Shown here in pieces: positions 1 to 12,795 of a stretch of DNA of 64,000 nt. Source of the DNA: Flavobacteriaceae bacterium GF1 (GTDB lineage Bacteria; Bacteroidota; Bacteroidia; Flavobacteriales; Flavobacteriaceae). Under the pieces are notes generated by a model. That model was not told the DNA's origin and did no database searches. It saw only the letters and a list, made by a program, of their open reading frames with translations. The stretch is taken from positions 1 through 64,000 of the forward strand of contig WNKP01000016.1 of assembly GCA_009797885.1 (NCBI GenBank), in the 5' to 3' direction. Position 1 is the stretch's first letter; every line of letters begins with the position of its first letter. The translations under genes and the position numbers were made by a program.

Positions 1-3000
1 TATTTTCGGTCACGGTAAGGGTCACGGTGTTCTGCCCCACATCGGAACAGCCAAAACCTGTCCTGTCCAGGGAAAGCAACACCGTGCCGCTGTTATCAAA
101 TGAGCCGTTGTCGATGTCGGCTGTAGTAATCGTTGCACTGCCTGTTGTGTCCAGTTCCACAGTAATGTCCTGGCAACTGGCCGTTGGTGCCGTTCCGTCC
201 TCTACGGTCACCGTGGCCGTACAGGTCGCAATGTTGCTGCTACCGTCGGTCACTGTTAAGGTCACGGTGTTCGCACCAAGGTTATTGGCACCAAAGCTGG
301 TCTTGGAGAGGGAAAGGATGACGCTCCCACAGGCATCACTGGAACCGTTGTCCATGTCCGATGTTGTGATCGTTGCGCTGCCCGAAGCGTCCAGTTCAAT
401 GGCAATGTCCTGACAAAGGGCTGTAGGGTCAATTTTATCCTCCAAGGTCACCACAGCGATACAACTGTTCGTGTTATTGCTACTGTCCTTTACCGTAAGG
501 GTCACCGTGTTGTCGTCCAGATCGGAACAGCCAAAGCTTGTCCTGTCTAGGGATAGTGACACCGTGCCGCTGTTGTCGGAGGAGCCGTTGTCAATGTCCG
601 ACGTGGTGATCGTTGCGCTGCCCGAGGCGTCCAGTTGTACACTGATGTCCCGGCAAATGGCCGTGGGGGCCGAGCGGTCCACTACGGTCACCACTGCGGT
701 ACAAGTGTCCGAGTTGCTACTGGCGTCCGTTACGGTAAGGGTCACCGTGTTGTCCCCAAGGTCGGTGGTATCAAAGTTGGTTTCGTCCAAGGATAGCAAC
801 ACCGTACCGCTGTTGTCGGAGGAGCCGTTGTCGATGTCCGAGGTGCTGATCGTTGCGCTGTCCGAGGCGTTCAGTTCCATGGTGATGTCCCGACAAATGG
901 CCGTGGGGTCTGTGTTGTCATCCACCTCAACTATGGCCGTACAGCTGTCCGAGTTGTTGCTGGGGTCCGTTACGGTAAGGGTCACCGTGTTGTCTCCCAG
1001 ATCATTTGCACCAAAACCGGTGTTGGACAAGGACAGGGTAAGGCTCCCGCAGTTGTCGGAAGAACCGCTGTCAATGTCCGATGTTGTGATCGTTGCGCTA
1101 CCTGAGGCGCCCAGTTGTACAATGATGTCCTGGCAACCTGGGGTGGGGAGCCTGCTGTCCCCTACGGTCACCGTGGCGGTACAAGTGTCCGAGTTGTTGC
1201 TGGCGTCCGTTACCGTCAAGGTCACCGTGTTGTCCCCTAGATCGGAACAGCCGAAAGTCGTCTTGTCAAGGGATAGCGATACAGTAGTGCCACTATTGTC
1301 TGAGGAACCGTTGTCGATGTTCGAGGTGGTGATCGCTACGCTGCCCGAGGCGTCCAGTTGTACGCTGATGCCCCGGCAGCTTGGTGAGGGGGCCGTTTTG
1401 TCCTCCACGGTCACCGTGGCCGTACAACTGTCCGAGTTGTTGCTGGGGTCCGTCACCGTCAAGGTCACCGTGTTGTCCCCAAGGTCGGTGGCACCAAAGC
1501 GAGTTTTGGATAGACCAAGGGTAATGCTCCCGCAGTTGTCGGAGGAGCCGTTGTCGATGTCAGATGTTGTGATCGTTGCGCTGCCCGACGTGTCCAGTTT
1601 TACGCTGATGTCCTGGCAACCTGGCGTGGGGAGCGTGTTGTCCCCCACGGTCACCGTGGCGGTACAACTGTCCGAGTTGTTGCTGGCATCGGTCACCGTC
1701 AAGGTCACCGTGTTGTCCCCAAGGTCGGAACAGCCAAAGCTGGTGGTGTCCAGGGAAAGGGCCACGGCGGTACCACTGTTGTCGGAGGAGCCGTTGTCGA
1801 TGTCCGAGGTGGCAATCGTTGCGCTGCCCGAGGCGCTAAGTTGTACGTTGATGTCCTTGCAACTTGGGCTGGGGAGCGTGCTGTCCCCCACGGTCACCTT
1901 GGCCGTACAGCTGTCAGAGTTGTTGCTGGCGTCCATTACCGTCAGGGTCACCGTGTTGTCCCCAAGGTCGGTGGCACCAAAGCCGGTCTTGGACAAGGCC
2001 AGGGTAATGCCCCCACAGGCATCGCTGGAACCGTTGTCGATGTCCGATGTGTTAATCGTTGCGCTGCCCGACGTGTCCAGTTGTACGCTGATGTCCTGGC
2101 AACCTGGCGTGGGGAGCGTGTTGTCCCCCACGGTCACCACAGCGGTACAGCTGTTCGAGTTGTTGCTGGCATCGGTCACCGTCAAGGTCACCGTATTGTC
2201 CCCCAGGTCGGAACAGTCAAAGCTGGTGGTGTCCAGGGAAAGGGCAGGGTCGGTACCACTGTTGTCCGAGGAGCCGTTGTCGATGTCCGAGGTGGCGATC
2301 GTTGCGCTACCCGAAGTACCCAAATCAACGGTAATGTCCTTGCAACTTGGCGTGGGGAGCGTGCTGTCCCCTACGGTCACCACAGCGGTACAGGTGTCCG
2401 AGTTGTTACTGGCGTCCGTTACGGTAAGGGTCACCGTGTTGTCCCCAAGCTCGTTGGCGCCAAAGCTGGTCGTGGACAACCCTAGGGTAACACTCCCGCA
2501 GGTATCGCTGGAACCGTTATCCACGTCCGATGTGGCGATCGTTGCGCTGCCCGATGCGCCCAGTTGTACGCTGATGTCCCGGCAACTTGGCGTGGGCGCC
2601 GTTTTATCCTCAACCGTCACCGTGGCGGTACAGCTGTCCGAGTTGCTGCTGGCGTCCGTTACCGTAAGGGTCACCGTGTTGTCCCCCAGGTCAGAACAGC
2701 CAAAGCTGGTGGTGTCCAGGGAAAGGGTAACGGCGGTACCACTGTTGTCCGAGGAGCCGTTATCGATGTCCGAGGTGGTGATCGTTGCGCTGCCCGAGGC
2801 GCTAAATTGTACGCTGGTGTCCCGGCAACTTGGTGAGGGGGCCGTTTTGTCCTCCACGGTTACCGTGGCCGTACAGGTCTTCGAGTTGTTGCTGGCGTCG
2901 GTCACCGTCAAGGTCACCGTGTTGTCCCCGAGTTCGTTGGCACCAAAGCTGGTCGTGGACAACCCCAGGGTGACGCTCCCGCAGTTGTCGGAAGAGCTGT

Positions 3001-3790
3001 TGTCGATGTCCGATGTGGCAATCGTCGCGCTGCCCGACGTGCTCAGTTCCACGCTGATATCCTGGCAACCTGGAGTGGGGAGCGTGCTGTCCCCTACGGT
3101 CACCGTGGCGGTACAGCTGTCCGAGTTGCTGCTGGGGTCGGTCACCGTCAGGGTCACCGTGTTGTCCCCAAGGTCGGAACAGCCAAAGCTGGTGGTGTCC
3201 AGGGAAAGGGTGATGTTCTCGCAGGTATCACTGGAAGCGTTGTCCACGTCCGCAGCCACGATCGTTGCGCTGCCCGAGGCGCCCAGTTGTACACTGATGT
3301 TCCGACAACTTGGCATGGGGGCCGTTTTATCCTCAACGGTTACCACAGCGGTACAATTGTTCGAGTTGCTGCTGGCGTCCGTCACGGTCAGGGTCACCGT
3401 GTTGTCCCCCAAATCGGAACAGCCAAAGCTGGTGGTGTCCAGGGAAAGGGTAACGGCGGTACCACTATTGTCGGAAGAGCCGTTGTCGATGTCCGATGTG
3501 GTAATCGTTGCACTGCCGGACGTGTCCAGTTCCACGCTAATGTCCCGGCAACTTGGGCTGGGGGCCGTGTTGTCCCCTACGGTCACCGTTGCTGTACAAG
3601 TGTCTTCGTTCCCATTGGGGTCGGTTACCGTCAAGGTCTCCGTGTTATTCCCAAGTTCACTGGCCGTAAAAGTGGTTTGGGATAGGCTGAATGAGACATT
3701 CCCACAGGCATCACTGGAACCGTTGTCCACAAGAACAGGTGTCAAGCTGGCCGTGCCATTGCTGCCCAGGTAAATTGTCGCTGCCTTGCA
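1..3790 (-). repeat. Tandem HYR/Ig-like repeat array, about 240 bp per unit
   Basis: About 16 copies of an 80-residue HYR-like (hyalin repeat) unit lie head to tail inside the giant gene, with the NTVTLTVTD motif recurring near 20, 260, 500, 740, 980, 1220, 1460, 1700, 1940, 2180, 2430, 2670, 2910, 3155, 3400 and 3640. Two unit types alternate: one has DNSG then FGCSD, the other has DACG, DNCG or DTCG then FGATD or FGANE. The array continues past the left edge. Confidence 0.9.
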
Positions 3791-6700
3791 TTGTGGCGTC
3801 GGGTCGATCTTCTCCGAGCCGTCATCGATAATATTAAGGCCGAATGCTTTACGTTCGGTGCCGGCCGCACAGTACACCAGGCCATCAGCACCGATGGTGA
3901 AAGTGGGAGTTTGGTGGAAACCCTCCGTATGCCAACCGATGATCGTGGCGTCCCAGTTGGCCATGGAGAGCCCACTACCGTCGAGCATATCAGTGGCATT
4001 GGTCAACTTCCCCAGATCCCATTTGCCCAGGTTCTGGTCAAAAGCGGTTGCGTTCTCAAACATCAACTGCATATTGGTGACGCTGCCCGTGTTCCAGGAA
4101 CCGATGTCCTGATTAAAGGAATTTGTGCTGGTTGCACCGAACATGCGGTACATATCCGTCACCTTGCTGGTGTTCCAGGAACCGATGTCCTGGTCAAAGG
4201 CACTTGCGTTCCGGAACATGGAGGCCATACTGGACACGCTACTGGTATTCCAGGAACCGATGTCCACATTAAAGGAACTTGCGCCATTGAACATACCCGT
4301 CATATCCTCCACTTTGGACGTGTTCCAGCCGGAAAAGCTCGTATTCCCCTTAAGTTTCATACAGCCATTGAACATATTGGACATACTGGTCACACTGCCC
4401 AGATCGGGGGCGTCCGTCGCCTTGACCTCCAGGTTGCCACAACCGGAAAATGCGGTTGCCATGGTGCTCCAGGAGATGGCACTGCCCCATTGGTCCACCG
4501 AGAGCAGCTTAAGTTTATCGACCTGAAGGCCCACAACGAAGGGATTAAAACTTATCCCGTTCAAGGTCCCCCCACCGGAGTGGGCGTTGCGAAGGGCCAC
4601 CTGTACCTGCCCGGCGGTACGGTTATGCTCGGTCACATCCACGGTGATCTTCCCCTGCTGGTCCGTCAGTTCATAAATCCCGTCATTGCCCAGGTCCACA
4701 TCATAGGTCCCTATGGCGGTGATGATAATGGAGTTGTTACCGGAACTGCCGGGCCTGGTGGTGTCCCAGGTGGTCACAAATACGCTCTTGGGATCCGTAC
4801 CCAATACGGTCACCGTGGCCGTACAGGTCTTCGAGTTGTTGCTGGGGTCGGTCACCGTCAGGGTCACCGTGTTGTCCCCAAGGTCGGTGGCATCAAAGTT
4901 GGTCTTGGACAAGGCCAGGGTGATTCCGCAACCATCGCTGCCGGCGTCCACAAGGGCGGGATCAAGGGTCGCCGTGCCAGTGGCACCCAGTTCGAGCTCC
5001 ACCGCCTGTTGTTGGCACAACGCCGTCGGCTGGGTACCCGCCCTGCTGTCCTCTGTAATGTTGAGGCTGCTACCTATCAACGCCGCACGTTCGTAATGGG
5101 CCCTGCAGTAGACCAGGCCGTAAGCGCCAACGGCAACCGTCGGCGTGTTGGAAAGGCCCTGGCCTTCCCAGCCGATTAGCGTGGCGTCCCAGTTCGCAAC
5201 CGAGAGCCCACTGTTGTCCAGCATATCACTTCCATTGGTCAATGCCGCCAGGTCCCATTCCCCCAAGTTCCGGTCAAAGGCGCCCGCACCGGAGAACATC
5301 CCCTCCATATCGGTCACATTGCCCGTGTCCCAGGAGCCGATGTTGCCGTTGAAGGCACTCGCACCAGTGAACATATTGGACATATCCCCTACTTTGGCCA
5401 CGTTCCAAGGACCAATGTCCCCGTTAAAGACGCTTGCGCCAGTGAACATATTGCCCATACCGGTCACCTCACCAGTGTCCCAGGAACCGATGGCTCCGTT
5501 AAAGCTACTTGCACCATTGAACATGCTCCCCATATCCTCCACTTTGGCCACGTTCCAGGAAGCGATGTTACCGTTAAAGGCACTGGCACCGGAGAACATG
5601 CCTGCCATATCGGTCACATTGCCCGTGTCCCAGGATCCGATGTTGCTGTTGAAGGTACTCGCGCCATTGAACATGCTGCCCATATCCCCCACCTTGGCCA
5701 CGTTCCAGGAAGCGATGTTACCGTTAAAGGTACTTGCACCGGAGAACATGCCTGCCATATCGGTCACGCTACTGGTGTTCCAGGAACCGATGTTGCCGTT
5801 GAAGGCACTTGCACCATTGAACATATTCCCCATATCCTCCACTTTGGTCACATTCCAGGAAACGATGTTCCCGTTAAAAGCGCTTGCGCCGGAGAACATG
5901 CCTGCCATATCGGTTACCTTGCTAGTGTTCCAGGAACCGATGGCTCCGTTAAAGCTACTTGCACCATTGAACATATTCCCCATATCCTCCACTTTGGTCA
6001 CATTCCAGGAAACGATGTTCCCGTTAAAAGCGCTTGCGCCGGAGAACATGCCTGCCATATCGGTTACCTTGCTGGTGTTCCAGGAACTGATGTCCCCGTT
6101 AAAGGTGCTTGCATGGGCAAACATGGAGGTCATATCGGTCACCTCGTTCAAGTCAGGCGCATCACTGGCCAGAACATCCAGATTGCTACAGCCGTAAAAT
6201 GCCGCTGCCATTGTTCTCCAGGAGATACTACTACCCCACTGATCCACCGAGAGGAGTTTTAGCCTGTCGTCCGTATTGTTGAAATGTATCCGCTCCAGGC
6301 TCCCTTTCTCGGAGACGGCATTGCGAAGGGCCACCTGTATTTGTCCGGCGGTATGGCCATAGGTGGTCACATTGATCGTAATTGGTCCGGTCTGGTCCGT
6401 CAATTCATAGCTGCCATCATTGCCAAGGTCCACATCATAATAGATATCCCTGTCCGGGTCGGACTGCTTAACGGGGATAAGGATAGAATTACTGTTGGAT
6501 GTTCCGGATTTGGTGGTGTCCCAGGTGGTTACAAACAGGCTTGCGGGATCCTCCACAGTCACCTTGGCCGTACAGGTTTTCGTGCTGCTACCATCGGCTA
6601 CCGATAGGGTCACCGTTTCCGTTCCAATATCGTTGGTCGTAAAGCTGGTTTTGGATAGGCTCAGCAAAATTCCACAACCATCACTACCACCATCTATAAG

Positions 6701-9700
6701 GTCAGGCGTCAGGGTGGCCGTACCATCGGTGCCCAGTCGGAGCGTTGCCGCCGCCTTGCACGTCACCGTTGTCTGGATAGTTCCTTTGCTATCGCCGATA
6801 AAGCTGAAGGTCGTCATCGCAGCACGCTGGATAGCAGCCCTACAATAGACCAGACCGGAGGCGCCAATGGTAACATCATTATCAAAGCCCTGCTCATGCC
6901 AACCGAAGATCGTATTGTCCCAGTTGTCCATGGAGAGCCCACTATTGTCGAGCATATTATTGCCATCGCCCAATGCTCCCAAATTCCATCTGCCCAGGTT
7001 CTGGTCAAAGGCACTGGCCCCACTAAACATGCTTTCCATACTGGTCACGTTGCCCGTGTTCCAGGAACTAATGTCCCCGTTAAAGGCGGTTGCATTCCAA
7101 AACATGGCGTACATATTGGTCACCTTGCCCGTCTCCCACGAACCAATGTCCTGACTAAAAACGGTTGCGCTGTCAAACATCAGCGCCATATCGGTTACCT
7201 CGCTCGTGTTCCAGGAACCAATGTCCCGATCAAAGGCGCTAGCGCCCCAGAACATCTGACCCATATTGGTCACGATGCCCGTGTTCCAGGAACCGATGTC
7301 CCCGTTAAAGGTACTTGCCCCTTTGAACATGGCGTGCATATTGGTAACACGGTCCACATTCCAGGAACTGATGTCCACATTGAAGACAACGGCACCAGTA
7401 AACATATGGGACATATTGATCACTCTGGACATATTCCAGGAACCGATGTCCTGGTTGAAGGTTTTGGCGTCATAAAACATCCCGTCCATGTTGATTACCT
7501 CGCCCACATCCCAACCGCCAATATCCTGATTGAAATTAAGGGCATCATTAAATAGGTTTTTCATGTTGGTGACCTTGCTTACATTCCAACCGCCGATATC
7601 CTGATTGAAGCTATTGGCAGAGAAGAACATGTTTTCCATGTTCGTGACCATACTTACATTCCAACCGCCAATGTCCTGGTCAAAGGCTTCGGCAGTGTTG
7701 AACATCCTTGACATATTGATTACATTTCCGGTCTCCCATAAACCGATGTCCTGGTCAAAAATCTTGGCACCTTCGAACATACCTGCCATATTGGTCACAC
7801 TATCGGTGTTCCAGGAACTGATGTCCTGGTCGAAGGCGCTTGCGTCCTGAAACATATCGCCCATATCCGTCACTTTGGATACGTTCCATGATCCGATGTC
7901 CTGGTTAAACACGCTTGCGCCAGCAAACGTACCGGCCATATCGGTCACCTCGCTTGTGTTCCAGGAACCGATGTCCTGGTCAAAGGCACTTGCGTCCTGA
8001 AACATATCGCCCATATCCGTCACTTTGGATACGTTCCATGATCCGATGTCCTGGTTAAATAGGCTTGCGCTGGCGAACAGACCAGCCATATTGGTCACTT
8101 GGCTTGTGTTCCAGGAACCAATGTCCCCGTTAAAAGTGGTCGCGCCCTGGAACATCTGACCCATGTCGGTCACACTGCCCAAGTCGGGGGCATCGGTTGC
8201 ATTGACCTCCAAATTGCTACAGCCATGGAATGCACCGGCCATGGTGTTCCAGGATATCCCACCCCATTGGTCCACGGAGAGCAGCTTCTGCCTGTCCCCT
8301 CCATTATTGAACTGTATCCCAGTTAAATCCCCGTTTCCGGAAACCGCATTGCGAAGGGCCACTGCTATCTCCCCGGCGGTATAGTTTTCGTCAACTACAT
8401 TGATGGTAACAGGCCCGGTCTGGTCCGTCAGTTCATAGCTGCCATCATTGCCCAGATCCACATCATAGGTTCCCGTGGCAGGGACATGGATGGAATTGCT
8501 TCCGGAGGTGCCGGATTTGGTAGTGTCCCAGGTGGTCACAAATACGCTTGTGGGGTCCTCTACGGTCACTTTGGCCAAGCAAGTGTCCGTGTTATTGTTC
8601 GGATCGGTCACTGTAAGGGTCACTGTTTCCGTGCCAATATCTCCAGTCGTAAAGCTGGATTGGGACAGGCTCAGCAAAATCCCACAGCCCTCACTATCGT
8701 CATCCACAAGATCGGACGTCAGGGTAACCGTACCATTGGTGCCCAGTCGAAGTGTTACCGCCTTGCAATTCGCCTTCGTTTGGGTCGTTGCCTTGGTGTC
8801 ACCAGTAATAAAAAGGCTACTACGTATTAACTCGGCGCGTTCGTAAAAAGCCTTGCAATAGACTAGGCCAGAGGCGCCAACGGTAGGGGTGTTCGAAAAG
8901 CCCTTATCCTCCCAACCAATCAGCGTGCCGTCCCAATTGGCAACCGAGAGCCCACTGTTGCTGAGCATATGGGTGCCATTGGTCACCTGCCCCAGGTCCC
9001 AGGTCCCCAAATTCTGGTCAAAGACGCCGGCGTTCCAGAACATATGTCCCATATTGGTCACCTTGCCCACGTTCCACGAACCAATGTACTGATTGAACTT
9101 ACTTGTGCCGGTCGCACCATTGGGTATGGCGAACATCCAGGTCATATTGGTCACCCCGGCAACGTTCCAAGAACCGATGTCCCGGTTAAAGGCCGTCGCG
9201 TTCAGGAACATGCCCTCCATATCGGTCACGCCACTGGTATCCCAGGAACCGATGTCCCCGTTGAAGGCCTTGGTGTAGGCAAACATGCCGGACATATCCG
9301 CCACATTACCGGTGTCCCAGGAACCCAGATCCTGGTCAAAGACGTCCATGGCCCGGAACATGTTGTCCATATTGGTCACCTTGGCCACGTTCCACGAGCC
9401 CAGGTCCTGGTCAAACGAAGTGGCAAAACGGAACATCCAACCCATATTGGTCACCTCGGCAACGTCCCACGAACCGATGTCCGCGTTAAAGGCACTTGCC
9501 CCGGAAAACATATAGCCCATATCCGTCACACTGGACACGTTCCAATTGGAGAGGCCCGCCGTACCCTCGAACGACCTACTGCCGACAAACATCCCGTTCA
9601 TATTCATCACCTTGGCCACATCCCAGGAACCGATGTCCCCGTTAAAGTTGCTTGCACTGTAAAACATATTGGACATATCGGTCACGTTGGACACGTTCCA

Positions 9701-11476
9701 ACCCGAGAGGCCCGTTGTCCCTGTAAGGGAGCCACAGGACCTGAACATACGGGACATATTGGTCACACTGCCCAGATCCGGGGCATCGGTGGCCTTGACC
9801 TTCAAATTCCCACAGCCATGGAAGGCGCCCTCCATGGTGCTCCAGGGGATACCACTGCCCCATTGGTCCACGGAGAGCAATTTCCGCCGGTCACCCCCAT
9901 TGTTGAAGTATATCCTGGTCAGGGTTCCTTTCCCGGATGCTGCACTACGGAGGGCCACCTGTATTTCCCCGGCGGTATAGTTGGTATTATTACTATCCTT
10001 ATATTCAGTGATGTTTATCTCAATGGGTCCACTCCGATCCGTAAATTCATAGCTGCCATCATTGCCCAGATCCACATCATAGGTCTCCGTGAGGGGAATG
10101 GGAATGGTGATGGAGTTGCTGTTGGACGTGCCGGACTCTGTTGTGTCCCAGGTGGTGAGGAATATTCCCGTTGCATAGTCCACTACAGCGACCTTGGCCT
10201 CACAGTCCTCCGTGTTGTCGTTGGGATCGGTTACCGTAAGGGTGACCGTTTTTGAACCAGCGGCAAGGTCAGCGCTCGTAAAGGTGTTCGGGGATACGCT
10301 TAGCGAGACGTCCCCACAGGCATCGCTGGAACCGTCGTCCACAAGGGAGGGATTCAGGATTGCCGTACCGTTGACACCCAGTATGAGTACCGCTGGCTTG
10401 CATCGTGCTGTTGGATTAGTCTTCTCGGAGCTGTCACCGGTAATGTTAAAGCTTCTGGATATCAGTGCGGAACGCTGGGCAGTTGCAGTACAGTAGGTAA
10501 GGCCGGAGGCCCCAATGGTCACCGTGTTGGCAAAGCCCTGGTTGTTCCAACCGATCAACGTGTTGTCCCAATTGGCAACAGATAGCCCACTGTTATTGAA
10601 CATATCGGTACCACCGCTCAACTTCTTCAGGTCCCAAAGCTCCAGGTTCTGGTTAAAGGCTGTTGTTTTCCGAAACATATAGCTCATGTCGGTCACATTG
10701 CTGGTGTCCCACGAACCGATGTCCTGGTTAAAAACCGTTGCGTCATCAAACATCCACTTCATAGTGGTCACGGTGCTAGTATTCCAGGAACCAATGTCCT
10801 GATCAAAGGCAGTTGCCCGATAAAACATGCCGTTCATGTCCTCTACCTTGCTAGTGTTCCAGGATCCAATATTCCCGTCGAAGGTCCTTGCTCCATTGAA
10901 CATATTACCCATATCGGTCACCTTACTGGTGTCCCAATTGGAGAAATTGTTTGTCGTGGTGCCTGTAAGTACCGTACATGCTTGGAACATCTTGGACATA
11001 TTGGTCACCTTACCCAAATTGGGGGTGTCGGTAGCCTCAATCTTCAAATTGGTGCATCCATGGAATGCGCCTTCCATAGTGCTCCAGGAGATGCTGCCCC
11101 ATTGGTCCACGGAAAGCAGTTTCTCTCGGTCACCCGTATTATTGAAATGTATCCTGTCCAGGGTCCTTAGCCCTTGCACGACGAGACCCTGACGGAGGGC
11201 CACCTGTATTTCCCCAGGAGCATAATTATAGGTGGTCACATTTATGGTAGTGGTCCCTGTCACGTCCGTCAGTTCATAGGTACCGTCATTGCCCAGGTCC
11301 ACATCGTAAGTCCCATAGGCCGGGATGGTGATGGAGTTTACACCGGAGGAGCCGGGTTTGGTCGTGTCCCAAGTGGTGACAAAAACGCCCTGGGCAGACA
11401 GGCCCGTGGTAATCCCCAAGCCTGTAAAAAAGGTAAGCGCGAGCCTTTTAAGGTTCATAAGGTCATGTATTCTCAT
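1..11476 (-). CDS. Giant secreted BspA-family/HYR repeat surface protein (3' end outside window)
   Basis: The reading frame is open from the ATG at 11476 to the left edge, at least 3825 residues. I checked the frame at the five TYDVD modules (about 11300, 10072, 8458, 6430, 4696) and at position 52; all agree. The N-terminus is a signal peptide ending in LSAQ. An inner ATG at 11458 is an alternative start. Five composite modules follow (about 11390-3800), each with a TTWDTT/TYDVD domain, DUF285 repeats of about 25 residues of the type SWNTSNVTDMxxMF, and one HYR-like domain. From about 3790 to the left edge there is a tandem HYR array. The closest relative is the next gene upstream (12796-18576), which suggests this protein also ends in a type IX sorting domain, but its C-terminus is not visible. 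A role as an exported adhesin or surface-layer protein is inferred from the architecture. Tandem DNA repeats make assembly errors possible here. Confidence 0.9.
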   Translation of the reverse strand, partial: MRIHDLMNLKRLALTFFTGLGITTGLSAQGVFVTTWDTTKPGSSGVNSITIPAYGTYDVDLGNDGTYELTDVTGTTTINVTTYNYAPGEIQVALRQGLVVQGLRTLDRIHFNNTGDREKLLSVDQWGSISWSTMEGAFHGCTNLKIEATDTPNLGKVTNMSKMFQACTVLTGTTTNNFSNWDTSKVTDMGNMFNGARTFDGNIGSWNTSKVEDMNGMFYRATAFDQDIGSWNTSTVTTMKWMFDDATVFNQDIGSWDTSNVTDMSYMFRKTTAFNQNLELWDLKKLSGGTDMFNNSGLSVANWDNTLIGWNNQGFANTVTIGASGLTYCTATAQRSALISRSFNITGDSSEKTNPTARCKPAVLILGVNGTAILNPSLVDDGSSDACGDVSLSVSPNTFTSADLAAGSKTVTLTVTDPNDNTEDCEAKVAVVDYATGIFLTTWDTTESGTSNSNSITIPIPLTETYDVDLGNDGSYEFTDRSGPIEINITEYKDSNNTNYTAGEIQVALRSAASGKGTLTRIYFNNGGDRRKLLSVDQWGSGIPWSTMEGAFHGCGNLKVKATDAPDLGSVTNMSRMFRSCGSLTGTTGLSGWNVSNVTDMSNMFYSASNFNGDIGSWDVAKVMNMNGMFVGSRSFEGTAGLSNWNVSSVTDMGYMFSGASAFNADIGSWDVAEVTNMGWMFRFATSFDQDLGSWNVAKVTNMDNMFRAMDVFDQDLGSWDTGNVADMSGMFAYTKAFNGDIGSWDTSGVTDMEGMFLNATAFNRDIGSWNVAGVTNMTWMFAIPNGATGTSKFNQYIGSWNVGKVTNMGHMFWNAGVFDQNLGTWDLGQVTNGTHMLSNSGLSVANWDGTLIGWEDKGFSNTPTVGASGLVYCKAFYERAELIRSSLFITGDTKATTQTKANCKAVTLRLGTNGTVTLTSDLVDDDSEGCGILLSLSQSSFTTGDIGTETVTLTVTDPNNNTDTCLAKVTVEDPTSVFVTTWDTTKSGTSGSNSIHVPATGTYDVDLGNDGSYELTDQTGPVTINVVDENYTAGEIAVALRNAVSGNGDLTGIQFNNGGDRQKLLSVDQWGGISWNTMAGAFHGCSNLEVNATDAPDLGSVTDMGQMFQGATTFNGDIGSWNTSQVTNMAGLFASASLFNQDIGSWNVSKVTDMGDMFQDASAFDQDIGSWNTSEVTDMAGTFAGASVFNQDIGSWNVSKVTDMGDMFQDASAFDQDISSWNTDSVTNMAGMFEGAKIFDQDIGLWETGNVINMSRMFNTAEAFDQDIGGWNVSMVTNMENMFFSANSFNQDIGGWNVSKVTNMKNLFNDALNFNQDIGGWDVGEVINMDGMFYDAKTFNQDIGSWNMSRVINMSHMFTGAVVFNVDISSWNVDRVTNMHAMFKGASTFNGDIGSWNTGIVTNMGQMFWGASAFDRDIGSWNTSEVTDMALMFDSATVFSQDIGSWETGKVTNMYAMFWNATAFNGDISSWNTGNVTSMESMFSGASAFDQNLGRWNLGALGDGNNMLDNSGLSMDNWDNTIFGWHEQGFDNDVTIGASGLVYCRAAIQRAAMTTFSFIGDSKGTIQTTVTCKAAATLRLGTDGTATLTPDLIDGGSDGCGILLSLSKTSFTTNDIGTETVTLSVADGSSTKTCTAKVTVEDPASLFVTTWDTTKSGTSNSNSILIPVKQSDPDRDIYYDVDLGNDGSYELTDQTGPITINVTTYGHTAGQIQVALRNAVSEKGSLERIHFNNTDDRLKLLSVDQWGSSISWRTMAAAFYGCSNLDVLASDAPDLNEVTDMTSMFAHASTFNGDISSWNTSKVTDMAGMFSGASAFNGNIVSWNVTKVEDMGNMFNGASSFNGAIGSWNTSKVTDMAGMFSGASAFNGNIVSWNVTKVEDMGNMFNGASAFNGNIGSWNTSSVTDMAGMFSGASTFNGNIASWNVAKVGDMGSMFNGASTFNSNIGSWDTGNVTDMAGMFSGASAFNGNIASWNVAKVEDMGSMFNGASSFNGAIGSWDTGEVTGMGNMFTGASVFNGDIGPWNVAKVGDMSNMFTGASAFNGNIGSWDTGNVTDMEGMFSGAGAFDRNLGEWDLAALTNGSDMLDNSGLSVANWDATLIGWEGQGLSNTPTVAVGAYGLVYCRAHYERAALIGSSLNITEDSRAGTQPTALCQQQAVELELGATGTATLDPALVDAGSDGCGITLALSKTNFDATDLGDNTVTLTVTDPSNNSKTCTATVTVLGTDPKSVFVTTWDTTRPGSSGNNSIIITAIGTYDVDLGNDGIYELTDQQGKITVDVTEHNRTAGQVQVALRNAHSGGGTLNGISFNPFVVGLQVDKLKLLSVDQWGSAISWSTMATAFSGCGNLEVKATDAPDLGSVTSMSNMFNGCMKLKGNTSFSGWNTSKVEDMTGMFNGASSFNVDIGSWNTSSVSSMASMFRNASAFDQDIGSWNTSKVTDMYRMFGATSTNSFNQDIGSWNTGSVTNMQLMFENATAFDQNLGKWDLGKLTNATDMLDGSGLSMANWDATIIGWHTEGFHQTPTFTIGADGLVYCAAGTERKAFGLNIIDDGSEKIDPTPQCKAATIYLGSNGTASLTPVLVDNGSSDACGNVSFSLSQTTFTASELGNNTETLTVTDPNGNEDTCTATVTVGDNTAPSPSCRDISVELDTSGSATITTSDIDNGSSDNSGTAVTLSLDTTSFGCSDLGDNTVTLTVTDASSNSNNCTAVVTVEDKTAPMPSCRNISVQLGASGSATIVAADVDNASSDTCENITLSLDTTSFGCSDLGDNTVTLTVTDPSSNSDSCTATVTVGDSTLPTPGCQDISVELSTSGSATIATSDIDNSSSDNCGSVTLGLSTTSFGANELGDNTVTLTVTDASNNSKTCTATVTVEDKTAPSPSCRDTSVQFSASGSATITTSDIDNGSSDNSGTAVTLSLDTTSFGCSDLGDNTVTLTVTDASSNSDSCTATVTVEDKTAPTPSCRDISVQLGASGSATIATSDVDNGSSDTCGSVTLGLSTTSFGANELGDNTVTLTVTDASNNSDTCTAVVTVGDSTLPTPSCKDITVDLGTSGSATIATSDIDNGSSDNSGTDPALSLDTTSFDCSDLGDNTVTLTVTDASNNSNSCTAVVTVGDNTLPTPGCQDISVQLDTSGSATINTSDIDNGSSDACGGITLALSKTGFGATDLGDNTVTLTVMDASNNSDSCTAKVTVGDSTLPSPSCKDINVQLSASGSATIATSDIDNGSSDNSGTAVALSLDTTSFGCSDLGDNTVTLTVTDASNNSDSCTATVTVGDNTLPTPGCQDISVKLDTSGSATITTSDIDNGSSDNCGSITLGLSKTRFGATDLGDNTVTLTVTDPSNNSDSCTATVTVEDKTAPSPSCRGISVQLDASGSVAITTSNIDNGSSDNSGTTVSLSLDKTTFGCSDLGDNTVTLTVTDASNNSDTCTATVTVGDSRLPTPGCQDIIVQLGASGSATITTSDIDSGSSDNCGSLTLSLSNTGFGANDLGDNTVTLTVTDPSNNSDSCTAIVEVDDNTDPTAICRDITMELNASDSATISTSDIDNGSSDNSGTVLLSLDETNFDTTDLGDNTVTLTVTDASSNSDTCTAVVTVVDRSAPTAICRDISVQLDASGSATITTSDIDNGSSDNSGTVSLSLDRTSFGCSDLDDNTVTLTVKDSSNNTNSCIAVVTLEDKIDPTALCQDIAIELDASGSATITTSDMDNGSSDACGSVILSLSKTSFGANNLGANTVTLTVTDGSSNIATCTATVTVEDGTAPTASCQDITVELDTTGSATITTADIDNGSFDNSGTVLLSLDRTGFGCSDVGQNTVTLTVTEN
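5361..6110 (-). repeat. 150-bp higher-order repeat in DUF285 region
   Basis: Equivalent bases recur at 5361, 5511, 5661, 5811 and 5961, exactly 150 bp apart. That is 50 residues, or two DUF285 repeats. The units starting at 5811 and 5961 are nearly identical over about 125 bp, which points to recent duplication or gene conversion. A similar 150-bp duplication is seen at about 7841 and 7991 in the same gene. Confidence 0.85.
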
Positions 11477-12795
11477 GATGGGTTAAAGCATTTATATAAG
11501 GTAATCGACTTAGATTGTCCGGCATTGAAGAATGGGAAGGAAGCACCTCGAATTCCGCTCTATCCAAGGGCGTACGCCCAGCTATTGGACATGGGCGCGA
11601 AAGGGAAGTTGGGCATGCCGGAAATTCCAGATACCATACCCTGGATAACATCCAAGACATTAGTCTTCTAAGATTTCCCAAAACGGTCAATCCCTTACTG
11701 ATCCTATCTTTCCAAATCATCCAATTAACCTTCCCCGTCGCTTTGGGATCAAAAATGTTCCAAGGTTTTCCAAACGGGAAGATTTCATGGGAATTTTCCT
11801 CTCCAACCACTATTGATAAGCGTATACTTCCAGTAGTGCAAAAGTACCTTCCTTGGGACCAAAGCCCTACCAATGATGTAACAGGCGTTGCTATTTGAAA
11901 ATAAATGGGATCCACAATGTGGCTTTACCACTAAGCCATAACCCGGGAACAGGGTTTTCCATTGCGCCTTATCCATGGCCAATGGGAAGCATTCCCACAC
12001 TCTTGCCTTAGTCCCATCGGCAATCTTCAGTACCGATATCTACTGGTTGCGGATACATAATTGATAATCATGATAGTAAAGCTAAAAATGCTCAAATTCC
12101 TCCTTATAAAAACCTGTTTTTTTAGAGATCCCTTGTAAATGGCTGACAAATAGAATCTTGGTAATATAATTTGTATGGCTATCACAACCTAAAACCAATT
12201 ATTGGGAGCAAACGGGATCCAAAGTACTATTTATTGGACCTAAGATTTATTGTGAAGAATCAAAGCGTTATTTGTTTGTAAACACGGTCCATGTCAACAG
12301 TAGCCTAACGACCAGGAAGCAAAGTGTGGGTTTTCCTTGTCATTTCGAAATAAGGATGTAAGGACGATTGAGAAATTTCGGTACTAGGCTTTAGATTTCT
12401 CCCGATGGTCGAAATGACCGTATGATGAATGAAATCTTGGAAACCTCCTTCGCCAAGGTCGCTCCGGATGACAGTATGGTCCAGTGGTAGGAAATTACAT
12501 TTTGGTTTTCCTTGTCATTTCGAAATAAGGATGTAAGGACGATTGAGAAATTTCGGTACTAGGCTTTAGATTTCTCCCGTTGGTCGAAATGACCGTATGA
12601 TGGATGAAATCTTGGAAACCTCCTTGGCCAAGGTCGCTCCGGATGACAGTTTGGTCCAGTGGTAGGAAATTACATTTTGGTTTTCCTTGTCATTTCGAAA
12701 TAAGGAGTGCAACAACGATTGAGAAATCCATTTAAGTTTAATTTCTCCCATGGTTATGGGAATCCTACATCGAACCTGCTCGTACGTTCTCCTGC
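11477..12795. other. Intergenic region between the two giant surface-protein genes
   Basis: No convincing gene is seen in these 1.3 kb; the ORFs of 120-150 codons lack recognisable domains and are read as chance. The part from 11786 to 11890 is clearly related to 18896-19000 upstream of the second giant gene, at a similar distance from the start codon. The part from 12331 to 12750 holds palindromic tandem repeats, annotated separately. Confidence 0.7.
12331..12750. repeat. 175-bp tandem repeat with REP-like hairpin core
   Basis: Two full copies start at 12331 and 12506, and a third, diverged and partial copy starts at 12681. Each full copy carries a perfect 10-bp inverted repeat, GTCATTTCGA and TCGAAATGAC (12339-12348 with 12409-12418; 12514-12523 with 12584-12593). 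Inside it is a second pair, GAGAAAT and ATTTCTC. The third copy keeps the left arm and the inner pair but has lost the right arm. This looks like a non-coding REP/MITE-like element rather than a gene. Confidence 0.85.

Noticed and set aside
471-3773. A 1100-codon plus-strand open frame
   Set aside because: It is antisense to the HYR array of the giant gene. Its repeats are only the mirror of the real repeats, the composition is unnatural (Ser, Val, Leu rich without domains), and the minus-strand frame has clear conserved motifs.
5361-6110. Regular repeats as a CRISPR array
   Set aside because: The repeats are directly adjacent, in frame, 150 bp long and coding; there are no unique spacers.
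3791-11170. Many plus-strand frames of 60-460 codons
   Set aside because: They are antisense to the DUF285 modules; their periodic sequence reflects the coding strand repeats.
11463-12000. Frames of 71-150 codons in the gap between giant genes
   Set aside because: No recognisable domain, no matching frame in the related flank at 18896-19000 (a stop interrupts it), so they are read as chance or decayed sequence.
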